From IMG/VR virus record IMGVR_UViG_3300010354_000224, positions 1 through 38,344 of that record: a stretch of 38,344 bases of DNA; one strand, written 5' to 3'. The first letter of the stretch is position 1. The number at the start of each line of letters is the position of its first letter. Origin of the DNA: a virus. The position numbers and the translations under genes were made by a program. Under the pieces are notes generated by a model. That model was given only the letters and a program-made list of their open reading frames with translations, made no database searches and was not told the DNA's origin. Below are positions 23,485 to 30,757 of the stretch, piece after piece.

Positions 23485-25437
23485 CTATATCCAAGACGGG
23501 CGCCAAAGTCTCGGAGGTGCCTTGACCGGACCGAGGCTCGGCATGTGCAGCTCGGCAAACCAGTGTGCCATCACCAAGTCGGTGCCGTTCTTCTTATCCC
23601 GAGTCCATGAAGTCATTTCGTCAACGAAAGCCAACGAACGCCAGTTGTCGGTCAGCATCGGGATGCGAACTTGACCGGCTCGCCATAATGGTGGAAGCAA
23701 AGCTTCCACGCCAAGGTTCTCGTCTAGCTTGTTCCTGGAGGTCGTATGGGGAATGATCATCACACCGTGCAGGGCTTGCCACTTGCGAACGAAGTCGTGG
23801 GCGAGGAGGAAGCGCTGGGCGGCGTTGATCTCGACCACCCAGTGGGAGATTGGATATCCGTACTCGAACGACCGCTCCTGCCAAATATCCATTATTCCGC
23901 CAAAACTGCGTGTCTCCGTGTAGTAACCAAGTAGGTCTTCCGCGGTCAGCTTGACGCGTTCGAGATCGATTAGGTATCTCAGGTTTGTTTCGGGCTGGTA
24001 CAGCCACCATTGGATTGCCCAGAACTGGGTTGGTGACGGGTCAACTGTGGCAATGGAGATGATCGGCGGTTCTAGGCCGTGGGGGATGTAGCCGGGGCGC
24101 CGGTCGCGGTCAATGCAACCTGGGTACATGACGCCATCCGGTCCGATGCCCCCTGTTGCCCACACCCGTTCGATCAGGTAGTTGCCTTCAGCCATGTCTT
24201 CCTGCTGGTAGACGGTGGCGAACTTTTGGGGGCTGGAGTGTTTGATGTACGACAGGTCGCGCCACGACAAACGGTATGGCTCAAGAAGTGGTCCGTCCGG
24301 CCATGGTGGTGCGTCTGTGCGCCGCGACTTGGGGCCTGTGTCCAGATCTTCGTAGTACGCCTTGTAGACGAGGTGTTCGTACTTGTGGGTTTTGACAGGT
24401 TCCTTGATATCTGAAATATCTGTAACGTCGTCGCCCTCGTACTCTTCTTCCTCTTCGTAAGTTACTTTCGCAAGGCAGTGTGCATAGAGGTCCAGGGGTC
24501 CAAGCCGCTGTCCAATGACGGCAAGTAGCCCACCTGGGTCCACACGCGCTTCTGCCATGGAGTCCCATCTCTCAATGAGTTTGTCTCGCGCCACCGATTC
24601 TTTTGCGTTCTCTGGTGATGCAACGTCGTCAAAGAGACAGAGATCTGCTCGGTGTCCGATGAACTCTGACTCGATTCCGTACGCCGAGACTGTTGGTTCT
24701 TTGTTGTCAAGTCCGCCTCCCGCATATTGTTCAACGATGAACTCTTCAGCTCTCCAAAGAGCGCCAGAGTTTGTGGGTTTGAACCTACCGTAATCAAGCG
24801 ACAAACACGACTCGGCGTTGAGTGCCAGCCCTCGTTTGACGAGCTCGGGATCCGGGTGCAAAGGAGCTGTGCGTTCCAGTGTGTCGCGGATACGACGCGA
24901 GTACATCTTGGCCAGGGTTTGTGAGATTGATCCGATCATGACGCGCACTGCCCGGTTGCGCACAATCGCCCAAACAGCTACGTCATGGAACAGGGTGGAC
25001 TTGCCTGCACCTGGCGGGCAGTTGAGCACAAGGAACTTTTTGTCTTTGTTCTCCAGGCGTTCGACGATCTTGTACGCGGCATCGACCTGCCAGTTGCTTG
25101 GCACACGGCCCAGGTATACGCGCCGGAAGTAGTCGAAGTCCTCTAAGCCGCGCTTAGCCCTGTCCTTTAGTCTTCCGCTCGGGATAACCGGGGGAACGTC
25201 CTTCATGGCGGCCAGGTCGCGTTCGATGACGTTGCCACCCTTGGCGTTCCGGCCTTCCTTGATGGAAGCCTGATCTAATTCGAGCTTGGTTTTCTCGGCC
25301 CGATCAACCCAGTTACGGGCAGTCGTATAGGAGATACCGGCTAGACGGGCAGCCTCTTTGATGTTTGTTCCGGACTGTAAAGCCTGGAAAAAGATGGCGC
25401 GGTCTTCCGCACTGACTGTCCGTTTCCCCTTGGGCAT
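23485..25437 (-). CDS. terL: Terminase large subunit with N-terminal HTH extension, 650 aa
   Basis: The ATPase of the DNA packaging motor. The Walker A motif PPGAGKST is at about residues 141-148 and Walker B LCLFDD at 266-271. The RNase H-like nuclease acids are D466 (ATVDPSPTQF), E536 (VVEINAAQ) and D620 (NGTDLVMAHW). Residues 7-60 form a helix-turn-helix (FFQALQSGTNIKEAARLAG, then ISYTTARNWVDRAEK) that looks like a small-terminase DNA-binding domain fused to the large subunit. No separate small subunit is seen nearby. It starts 6 nt after the upstream gene and ends 21 nt before the H1-like gene. Confidence 0.9.
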   Translation of the reverse strand: MPKGKRTVSAEDRAIFFQALQSGTNIKEAARLAGISYTTARNWVDRAEKTKLELDQASIKEGRNAKGGNVIERDLAAMKDVPPVIPSGRLKDRAKRGLEDFDYFRRVYLGRVPSNWQVDAAYKIVERLENKDKKFLVLNCPPGAGKSTLFHDVAVWAIVRNRAVRVMIGSISQTLAKMYSRRIRDTLERTAPLHPDPELVKRGLALNAESCLSLDYGRFKPTNSGALWRAEEFIVEQYAGGGLDNKEPTVSAYGIESEFIGHRADLCLFDDVASPENAKESVARDKLIERWDSMAEARVDPGGLLAVIGQRLGPLDLYAHCLAKVTYEEEEEYEGDDVTDISDIKEPVKTHKYEHLVYKAYYEDLDTGPKSRRTDAPPWPDGPLLEPYRLSWRDLSYIKHSSPQKFATVYQQEDMAEGNYLIERVWATGGIGPDGVMYPGCIDRDRRPGYIPHGLEPPIISIATVDPSPTQFWAIQWWLYQPETNLRYLIDLERVKLTAEDLLGYYTETRSFGGIMDIWQERSFEYGYPISHWVVEINAAQRFLLAHDFVRKWQALHGVMIIPHTTSRNKLDENLGVEALLPPLWRAGQVRIPMLTDNWRSLAFVDEMTSWTRDKKNGTDLVMAHWFAELHMPSLGPVKAPPRLWRPSWI

Positions 25438-25443
25438 TTAGTC

Positions 25444-26415
25444 CTACTTGCCGAACTCTCGGCGCATCCGGCTCCGCATCAGCTGATTCTTTAAAATTTC
25501 GGCTCGTTCTTCCTGGAACCCAGGCTCTTTCCAAATCGAACCCTGCATCTCTTCCACGGAGTCGCGGATCAAGCTGCCTTTTGCCCGCAGATACCGTTTG
25601 GCCAAACTGCTTTCGGTGCTTCCACCAAAACGTTCAACCTGGTCCGCAATGTCTGCAAGCTTGGCGTTCTGCAGCAAATCCTTGTTGATTTGCGCACGAG
25701 TCATTGGGGCCCTGGAGGCAGCATCAACAACCTGTTCGTACATCGGGTTGTAGTCCTGATACGTCTCAATGAAGTCGGCGCGGAAACGACGCAGACTTTG
25801 ATTCCTCTTCTGGGCCTCCCGCAACATTTGCTGGGATGCCTCTCTTGTTCTCCCTCCGGCAGATGCTGCCTTAAACAACCTTCTACTCTCAGCCTGAGAT
25901 TCCTCCAAAGCACCCAAAGCCTTCCGAAGCTGACTCGAAGAAGTCTGGGCAGAGCTGGTCATCATCTTCAACTGGCGGCCCATGGCATCCATCTCGGCTG
26001 CAACCGTCTTACGAAGAACCGGGGTATAACCCTTCACAACCGCACGAACTGCCGGGTTGTTGACAACCTTGCCGACCCCCTTGGCAACAACACGGCCAGC
26101 CGTCGGAGCAACAATATCCACCGCAGCCCAAGCAGTATTACTAATTGCCTCACCCTTGCCAGAAACCGGAAGATTCGGATTTTTCCCAATTGCACGACCA
26201 GCCGCGTTGATATACGGGTTAGTAAAAGTACGAGCCTGAGAATTAGACCACCCAACAACACCCTCCACCACACCCCTGGCAGCACCACCCAACCAGCCAC
26301 CAGCAGTCTCACCAAGCTCAAGAATCGGATTCTTCTGAACATTGGTCCCAGACTTACGACCAGCACGACCAGACCGTGCCCGGTTCAACGCTTCCTGTCC
26401 GGATTTCTTTGCCAT
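25444..26415 (-). CDS. Basic helical protein, first gene of the packaging block, 323 aa
   Basis: Two ATG codons are close: 26427 (MFFFMAKKSG) and 26415 (MAKKSGQEALNRARSGRAG). I prefer 26415, because a -10-like TATGTT at 26428-26423 would put the transcript start at about this ATG. The N-terminal third is Gly/Ala/Val-rich (GGWLGGAARGVVEGVVGW) and resembles the middle of the 453-aa protein. The C-terminal two thirds are long basic helices (SQLRKALGALEESQAESRR, AQKRNQSLRRFRADF). No family is recognised. By position and composition it may be a packaged or ejected virion protein. Confidence 0.6.
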   Translation of the reverse strand: MAKKSGQEALNRARSGRAGRKSGTNVQKNPILELGETAGGWLGGAARGVVEGVVGWSNSQARTFTNPYINAAGRAIGKNPNLPVSGKGEAISNTAWAAVDIVAPTAGRVVAKGVGKVVNNPAVRAVVKGYTPVLRKTVAAEMDAMGRQLKMMTSSAQTSSSQLRKALGALEESQAESRRLFKAASAGGRTREASQQMLREAQKRNQSLRRFRADFIETYQDYNPMYEQVVDAASRAPMTRAQINKDLLQNAKLADIADQVERFGGSTESSLAKRYLRAKGSLIRDSVEEMQGSIWKEPGFQEERAEILKNQLMRSRMRREFGK

Positions 26416-26422
26416 GAAAAAA

Positions 26423-26460
26423 AACATAGCACAGGTTGTCGCAACTTGACCGACATGCTA
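26423..26460 (-). promoter_or_regulatory. Candidate promoter of the packaging and ejection operon
   Basis: On the minus strand CAACCTGTGCTATGTT precedes the 323-aa gene. TGCTATGTT is an extended -10, and GTTG-CGA-CAAC forms a small inverted repeat just upstream. The sequence CAACC(T)TGTG(C/T)TAT is shared with the scaffold promoter at 11955-11981. If this is the -10, the mRNA would begin almost at the ATG at 26415, that is, be leaderless. There is no good -35. Confidence 0.4.
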
Positions 26461-26785
26461 CCGTGTCCGCCACAACACCAATCGAATCCGGACCCTAACC
26501 GATTAGATTCCTCCTCGCGACAACAACCGCCAGGGCAGCATCGCTAGATCGCACGGGATAAGTGGCCTGAAAAGGGGACCGTAGGTGTTCGTCTTCTTTC
26601 GGTATACAGACAGACGGGTTCAGACGCAAAACAGAACTTGGGGGGGCTAAAAAGCCATACAGCTAACCAGCAACCCCAGCATCAAAACTACGGCTACAAA
26701 CCAGCCGATAAGGCTCTATATCGAGGAAGGGTATATTGCGCCCCACCCCGCCACGGTAGCGGCAGACCCCCAGTTGCGATGGGAC
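26429..26785. other. Gene-free stretch upstream of the packaging block
   Basis: About 357 nt between a strong terminator and the 323-aa gene. Six-frame reading shows only very short peptides on the minus strand and one unsupported plus-strand ORF. It contains the octamer-like CGGTAGC twice (26754 region and, inverted, about 26470), a CTAATCGGTTAG mini-hairpin, and an AGGAGG without a start codon behind it. I could not fold a tRNA here. It may hold the late-operon control region or a packaging or origin site. Confidence 0.5.
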
Positions 26786-26821
26786 AAAAAAAAAAGAGGG
26801 CCGAGGGGCTTTCGCCCCTCG
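26786..26821 (-). terminator. Strong rho-independent terminator
   Basis: On the minus strand an 8-bp perfect stem CGAGGGGC, GAAA tetraloop, GCCCCTCG, is followed after GCCCTC by ten T residues. It begins 18 nt after the stop of the 93-aa gene at 26839. It closes the early or middle transcription unit and separates it from the packaging block. Confidence 0.88.
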
Positions 26822-26838
26822 ACCCCCTCGAATCGAGA

Positions 26839-27120
26839 TCAGATCTCGGTGAGCACCTTACCGGTGAAGAGTGTCCGCTTGAGACCCTCTTTGTCCGTGT
26901 GCGTCCCCTCTTCCTTGAGGATCTCGACCAACTGGAATGCGCCTCGACTCTTCGAGACCCAGACCAGATCGCCCACGGTCACCTTGCCGACCGCTTGACC
27001 GTCCGCAACCGTGACGTGCCACGGTACGTCCTTGTCCTTCGGGTTGGCAGAGTGCCACTTGCCTTTCGGGAAGAGTGAGAGCGCCTCTTTGAGCGCCTCA
27101 CGTGCCTTGTTTGTGTCCAT
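26839..27120 (-). CDS. 93-aa protein, downstream paralog of a tandem pair
   Basis: The start ATG at 27120 is set by GAAGGAGG 9 nt upstream; longer readings upstream are unsupported. It begins MDTNKAREALKEALSLFPKG and contains NPKDKDVPWHVTVADGQAVG, VWVSKSRGAFQ and GTHTDKEGLKRTLFTG. It is about 70% identical by hand count (65 of 93 positions) to the product at 27288-27569. The VTVGDLVWVSKSR segment looks like a small beta-barrel. I do not recognise the family. It has its own upstream element and ends just before a strong terminator. Confidence 0.8.
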   Translation of the reverse strand: MDTNKAREALKEALSLFPKGKWHSANPKDKDVPWHVTVADGQAVGKVTVGDLVWVSKSRGAFQLVEILKEEGTHTDKEGLKRTLFTGKVLTEI

Positions 27121-27172
27121 GTGTGCGGGCCTCCTTCGCCCGTGTCCGTTGGTGTTTCCTCGGGACGCCCCC

Positions 27173-27192
27173 AGTATGCCACCGCCGTCAAA
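27173..27192 (-). promoter_or_regulatory. Upstream element copy A (TTTGACG-7-CATACT)
   Basis: The minus strand reads GATTTGACG, 7 nt, CATACT, ending 52 nt before the ATG at 27120. The same element with the same 7-nt gap precedes the ATGs at 27569 and 31707. A spacing of 7 is too short for a normal -35/-10 pair, so this is a phage-specific promoter or an operator. Confidence 0.55.
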
Positions 27193-27218
27193 TCTCGTCG
27201 CCCACAGTGCGCGTATGT

Positions 27219-27245
27219 ACGTATTCCGCCCCCACATCGGTAGCG
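27219..27245. repeat. 27-nt direct repeat, copy A
   Basis: Matches 27670-27696 at 25 of 27 positions. It begins ACGTATTCCG and ends CCACATCGGTAGCG. It lies 27 nt upstream (in transcription sense) of element A and forms part of the duplicated control region of the two 93-aa genes. Confidence 0.75.
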
Positions 27246-27251
27246 GAATAA

Positions 27252-27277
27252 GGGAGGGAGGCTTGCGCCCCCCTCCC
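27252..27277 (-). terminator. GC-rich hairpin after the upstream 93-aa gene
   Basis: The minus strand folds into an 11-bp stem, GGGAGGGGGGC, loop GCAA, GCCTCCCTCCC, with one G-U pair. It is followed by TTATTCC, a weak U-tract. It starts 11 nt after the stop at 27288. It is probably a partial terminator between the paralogs. Confidence 0.6.
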
Positions 27278-27287
27278 CATGTCCCTA

Positions 27288-27569
27288 TCAGACTTCCGAC
27301 AAGATACGCACCGTAAACAGCGTGCGCTTCAGTCCTTCCTTATCGGTATGGGTTCCTTCCTGCTTCAGCACCTCACACACTTGGAAGGCTGAACGGGACT
27401 TACTCACCCAAACGAAGGTGCCCACAGTCACCTCGCCTGCTGCTTGCCCATCGGCAACAGACACATACCACGGTGTGTCCTTATCCTTCGGGTTAGTGCT
27501 GTACCACTTGCCCCTAGGGAGCAGTCCGACTGCCTCCCTAAGTGCTGCCAATGCCTTACTGTTATCCAT
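27288..27569 (-). CDS. 93-aa protein, upstream paralog of a tandem pair
   Basis: The start ATG at 27569 has GAAGGAGG 9 nt upstream, exactly as in the paralog. It begins MDNSKALAALREAVGLLPRG and contains NPKDKDTPWYVSVADGQAAG and VWVSKSRSAFQ. The block GTHTDKEGLKRTLFT is identical in both copies, marking the most constrained part. The length is the same 93 residues. The function is unknown. The pair arose by a tandem duplication of about 451 bp that included the control region. Confidence 0.8.
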   Translation of the reverse strand: MDNSKALAALREAVGLLPRGKWYSTNPKDKDTPWYVSVADGQAAGEVTVGTFVWVSKSRSAFQVCEVLKQEGTHTDKEGLKRTLFTVRILSEV

Positions 27570-27622
27570 GATCAGGTGCCTCCTTCGCACCATGCCGCCA
27601 CGACGATCGCGGCGACACCCAC

Positions 27623-27642
27623 AGCGTACCCCCGTCGTCAAG
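27623..27642 (-). promoter_or_regulatory. Upstream element copy B (TTGACG-7-TACGCT)
   Basis: The minus strand reads CTTGACG, 7 nt, TACGCT, ending 53 nt before the ATG at 27569. It is the most diverged of the three copies, but the spacing and distance to the start codon are kept. Confidence 0.45.
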
Positions 27643-27669
27643 CCGCCGACCCCAACAGCACGCGCATGG

Positions 27670-27696
27670 ACGTATTCCGACGCCACATCGGTAGCG
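27670..27696. repeat. 27-nt direct repeat, copy B
   Basis: Partner of 27219-27245 with two mismatches, upstream of element B. The spacing between the copies (451 nt) equals the offset between the two 93-aa genes minus small indels, supporting one duplication event. Confidence 0.75.
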
Positions 27697-27704
27697 CAAC
27701 TAGC

Positions 27705-27777
27705 AAAGGGAGAGGGCTACGAGCAGGTTGTAAGGAGGTTCAGCATGGTTCTGCCGCCTACCCGTAGCCCTCCCTTT
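27705..27777 (-). promoter_or_regulatory. Long branched hairpin at the end of the MoxR operon
   Basis: On the minus strand AAAGGGAG-GGCTACG pairs with CGTAGCCCTCTCCCTTT across a loop of about 41 nt. The left arm overlaps the stop codon of the 50-aa gene. The loop itself can partly fold and contains ACCTCCTTA, identical to the 16S rRNA anti-Shine-Dalgarno tail. There is no U-run. It could be a terminator of the bulky type, an mRNA stabiliser or a regulator of the AAGGAGG sites downstream. Confidence 0.55.
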
Positions 27778-27929
27778 CACTTGCTTACCTTCCCGACATA
27801 CCAGATGCCTAGGATCAGAGCACAGCCAAGCACTATTCGTGCGTACAGTCCTGCGCCTTCGTAGCGTGTGACTGGTGCTGTGAGCACAATAAGAGTGCCA
27901 ATAAGCAAGCCGCTTGGTTCAGTCGTCAT
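27777..27929 (-). CDS. 50-aa two-helix membrane protein, last gene of the MoxR operon
   Basis: Minus-strand translation from ATG at 27929 gives 50 residues ending in TGA at 27777-27779. It begins MTTEPSGLLIGTLIVLTAPV. Two hydrophobic segments (about 7-20 and 31-46) flank a short polar turn (TRYEGAGLYAR). GGAGG lies 9 nt before the ATG, inside the end of the 221-aa gene, which it overlaps by 11 nt. The good ribosome binding site and clear membrane pattern support a real gene. The function is unknown; membrane tethering of the operon's products is a possibility. Confidence 0.6.
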   Translation of the reverse strand: MTTEPSGLLIGTLIVLTAPVTRYEGAGLYARIVLGCALILGIWYVGKVSK

Positions 27930-28584
27930 CTCCCATGTCCTCCATGCGTTCCCGTACCTTGTCGGCTAGGGCTTTGTAGGCGGTTGGGTAGTTGAGCCTG
28001 AGGATTTGTGGTGTTGCTGTGAAGTTCCATTGGGCTTGTGCTAGTTCCTTGGAGTGGTCGGGTACTGCGTCTTGGGGGACTGGTGCCGTGTGGTATTCGG
28101 TCACTTTGTCTCCTGTGGGTAGTACCTTGGTGACTGTTAGGGAGCCGCCTCCTACGAGCATGTAGATGGTTGTGGCTTGGTGCTTGTGTGCCGTGAGGGT
28201 TGCCCACGATCTGCCTTCTGCCCCTAGGTCTGCGATCATTGCCCCTACTTTGTTGTCCAAGTCGGCTATGGCTTGTGACCTTGAGTCAAAGGTGTATGGC
28301 GTGCTGACGCTTCCGCCTGTCCAGCCTTCTGCCTCTGCTTTGTCTAGTGCCTTGCCTTTGACTTGTTCGCTGTTGAGGGCATGGTCGATGTCCACTTCCC
28401 CGATGGGGATCTCTTTGATCATGAAGAAGAGCACATTGTCGCCTGAGACAGAGAACTCTTGGTGGATCTCTGTCACCATCTGCTCTGTGAGAAGGACGCT
28501 TTCACGTTTCTTCTCCTCTTTCAGCTGACTTGCTGCTTCCTCCATGATGCTTTGGACTTGGGACATGATGTCGTTGTCGCTCAT
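27919..28584 (-). CDS. Unknown protein of the MoxR-VWA operon, 221 aa
   Basis: The start overlaps the VWA stop (ATGA). The N-terminus is a helical, probably coiled-coil stretch (QVQSIMEEAASQLKEEKKR). A mixed alpha/beta core has NVLFFMIKEIP, IADLDNKVGAMIADLG and TTIYMLVGGGSLTVTKVLP. The tail is acidic (MEDMGDDD). Its overall plan (helical start, then LFFMI or LFLIS strand, then a beta core) resembles the 242-aa protein at the other end of the operon, so the two may be distant paralogs. No family is recognised. Its tight coupling to the VWA gene suggests a shared complex. Confidence 0.72.
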   Translation of the reverse strand: MSDNDIMSQVQSIMEEAASQLKEEKKRESVLLTEQMVTEIHQEFSVSGDNVLFFMIKEIPIGEVDIDHALNSEQVKGKALDKAEAEGWTGGSVSTPYTFDSRSQAIADLDNKVGAMIADLGAEGRSWATLTAHKHQATTIYMLVGGGSLTVTKVLPTGDKVTEYHTAPVPQDAVPDHSKELAQAQWNFTATPQILRLNYPTAYKALADKVRERMEDMGDDD

Positions 28585-30032
28585 ACCTGTACTCCTTTGC
28601 TTGTCTCAAACTTCTTGCGCTTGGGTCGTGAGCCGTTCTGGAAGGATCGCAACAGGGTTGCGGCTTCCTCAGGGCGTCTGACGATGTGAATGTTGTGCCT
28701 TCCCGCATACATCAAGCACCAGTCACGCAAGGTGGTGGAGCATATGTCGCCTGCGCCAGTCACATGGGTGTCGGTGATCCATACGACAGGCTCGTTGTGC
28801 CTGCGCATGGACATGCCGACCTCTAGTGCTGGTCCATCTACGCTGTTGTTGCCGGGGAAGTGCGGCAAGGTGCTTGTGCGCCTGCCTCTGGAAGCCACGA
28901 GCCAGATGTTGGGTTCTCCAACACCGCCGCCACCTGAGTAGCAGATGACTGTGGCACCACAAGCAGCGTCCATGATCATGCGCAGGTCGTTGTCGTCAAG
29001 GCTCATGGAGCCTGAACAGTCCACAACGACCACGCCGCCTATGGCTCGTGTCTTGCGAGCAAACACTCTCTGCTCTGGATCGGTGTCCTCACGGGCAATG
29101 AACTTGATGCTCTTGCCGTACGACATTGGCACAAGTTTGCGTCCCTTGCGACCCGTGTGAGGGATCGTTAGGGGCAACTTCTCCAAGATCGGAGTAGCCC
29201 ACCCGTCAATGGCAGGGACGATCTGACGCATTACCCGTTTGGGATCTGCGCCATGAGGGAACCTTCTGCCATTGATATCTTGCTCGCTGCGACGGTCAAG
29301 GTTGCCCTTGCCCATTGCTTCACGTGCTTGCTTGCGCTTGGACGCTTCTTCCTCAGCCATGCGGTTGAGGTGATCTGCGACCCTGTGCTGACCCCACTCC
29401 ACCTCGCGCTTGATACACATCACAAGGCGCTCATACGCATTGTTCGCACTGCGAGTTGCGTTCTTGCCCTCCTTGTTGATGTAATACTGAACCTTGTACG
29501 GTTCACGCTCTGCGTAGAAGCCCAAGTCCCTGTAGTTGGACTCAAGGATCTCTCGCACATGAGGCGTCTTGATCATCTCAAGCAGTTGATACTGCGCTTG
29601 TGTACCCACATAGGACAATGCCGCAGCCATTGCGCTTGGGCTTGGATCAGGTCGATCAAGCAGTTCTGCCAATGGCGTAAGGTTGACTGTGCCGATAGTG
29701 GGATCATCGCCAAACACCTTTGTGTAAAGGGTGCTTGCGACAATGCGCTCTGCCGTACTGACTGCCTCAATAGAGGTGTTGGTGCGATGAGCGAACTTGC
29801 GCTTGTTCACTAGCCCGTAGCGAGAGAGCATGAGACCGTAGCGACGTAGCCGCCGCATGGCATCACCTTCCTCCATTGGGGCAGAGTACTCATGCGCCTG
29901 TGTCGTAGGCGTCAAGGTCACAACTACACCGTCAAGGCTGGTGGGTAGAGCACCGCTTGACTCAAATGTGTTGTGCTTGGCGCCCTTGCGCACAGAGAGA
30001 GCCTCTGGTGCGAAGCGTTGCGGTGAAGTCAC
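28581..30032 (-). CDS. VWA-domain protein (CoxE/CobT-like partner of MoxR), 483 aa
   Basis: The C-terminal third is a von Willebrand A domain. The MIDAS motif is VVVVDCSGSMS (about residues 337-347), and a second metal-binding loop is WITDTHVTG (about 421-429), so metal-dependent binding should be intact. The N-terminal 300 residues are helical and basic (MRRLRRYGLMLSRYGLV, REVEWGQHRVADHLNRMAEE). This layout fits proteins encoded with MoxR-type ATPases, such as the ViaA/CoxE/CobT-like groups. The start overlaps the ATPase stop (ATGA), so both are made together. In T4-like cyanophages a similar pair is annotated cobS and cobT, with no proven cobalamin role. Confidence 0.85.
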   Translation of the reverse strand: MTSPQRFAPEALSVRKGAKHNTFESSGALPTSLDGVVVTLTPTTQAHEYSAPMEEGDAMRRLRRYGLMLSRYGLVNKRKFAHRTNTSIEAVSTAERIVASTLYTKVFGDDPTIGTVNLTPLAELLDRPDPSPSAMAAALSYVGTQAQYQLLEMIKTPHVREILESNYRDLGFYAEREPYKVQYYINKEGKNATRSANNAYERLVMCIKREVEWGQHRVADHLNRMAEEEASKRKQAREAMGKGNLDRRSEQDINGRRFPHGADPKRVMRQIVPAIDGWATPILEKLPLTIPHTGRKGRKLVPMSYGKSIKFIAREDTDPEQRVFARKTRAIGGVVVVDCSGSMSLDDNDLRMIMDAACGATVICYSGGGGVGEPNIWLVASRGRRTSTLPHFPGNNSVDGPALEVGMSMRRHNEPVVWITDTHVTGAGDICSTTLRDWCLMYAGRHNIHIVRRPEEAATLLRSFQNGSRPKRKKFETSKGVQV

Positions 30033-30757
30033 AGGAGACCTGCCTCACTTGCGATGATCGCAAGGCTGTCGGTCATGGACTCATGAACCTCAGGGAATAC
30101 CACTTGGGCGCAAGCACGAAGGTCTTTGGACTTCTCGTACATGGCGTGGAACTCCACAAAGGAGCGCAACGAGTAACGGAACTGTGCGTCCTCGCTCGTG
30201 AACGTCTCTGCCAACTGGCGGAGATAGATGGGCAAGGAGTCAATAGCCTTGGGGTTTGGCGTATTGACCGCACAGCGCACCGTCAAACGGTCAAGGACTG
30301 CTGGCGCAAGATCCTCTGGCATACCGTTCATAGTGGCGACAACGGAGAAGCCAGAGTGCGGCTTGACCACTTCGCCAGTATCGGGGTTCTCCCACGAGGC
30401 GCTTGCTTCGGTGTCCAAGAGCATCATCAACTTGCTCTCAACGTCACCGTTGATGCGGTTGATCTCATCGACCACGAGCCGTGCGCCTTCGCGCCAAGCC
30501 CTGATGCCAACTCCCTCGTGGAACTTGAGAGCACCAGATGCCTCACGGCGCCAGAAGCCCTCAAGGTCTGAGGAACTCATGTCCTCCGTACAAGCAAGAC
30601 GGTACGCCTTGTTGTTGTTTGTCGCATGGGTCAAGCCGAAGTACGTCTTGCCTGTGCCGGGGAGACCATAGAGAAGCACTCTGTTTGAGTGCTCAATGGC
30701 GAACTCCGCCTTCTGCCAAGCAGTCATGCTGCCTGTGGTTGGTGTGATGTTACTCAT
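30029..30757 (-). CDS. MoxR/CobS-type AAA+ ATPase, 242 aa
   Basis: A compact AAA+ ATPase. Walker A GLPGTGKT is at residues 31-38, Walker B LVVDEIN at 94-100, sensor-1 VVATMN at 139-144 with N144, and an arginine-finger candidate is in LDRLTVR shortly after. The Walker-B-following loop and ATMN sensor match the MoxR/CobS group, which remodels partner complexes with VWA proteins. The start has AAGGAGG 9 nt upstream. It lies directly before the VWA gene, as in RavA-ViaA and CbbQ-CbbO systems. The substrate in this phage is unknown: virion assembly, metal insertion or host-protein remodelling are all possible. Confidence 0.88.
   Translation of the reverse strand: MSNITPTTGSMTAWQKAEFAIEHSNRVLLYGLPGTGKTYFGLTHATNNNKAYRLACTEDMSSSDLEGFWRREASGALKFHEGVGIRAWREGARLVVDEINRINGDVESKLMMLLDTEASASWENPDTGEVVKPHSGFSVVATMNGMPEDLAPAVLDRLTVRCAVNTPNPKAIDSLPIYLRQLAETFTSEDAQFRYSLRSFVEFHAMYEKSKDLRACAQVVFPEVHESMTDSLAIIASEAGLL

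Noticed and set aside
26460-26760. Possible tRNA in the gene-free stretch (GGATTCGATT resembles a T-loop)
   Set aside because: The flanking bases do not pair as a T-stem, and no acceptor or anticodon stem can be built.
26638-27078. 146-aa plus-strand ORF over the terminator and the 93-aa gene
   Set aside because: It reads through a strong minus-strand terminator and its A-run and has no recognisable domain.
27173-27192. Reading TTGACG and CATACT as an ordinary -35 and -10 pair
   Set aside because: The 7-nt gap is far below the 16-18 nt needed. A separate -35 about 17 nt upstream is not conserved among the three copies.
27745-27864. 39-aa plus-strand ORF with a perfect TAAGGAGG site 6 nt before its ATG
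   Set aside because: No plus-strand promoter is seen, the peptide is Pro/Arg-rich, and the minus strand holds the better-supported 50-aa gene. The sequence is reported instead as an anti-Shine-Dalgarno loop.
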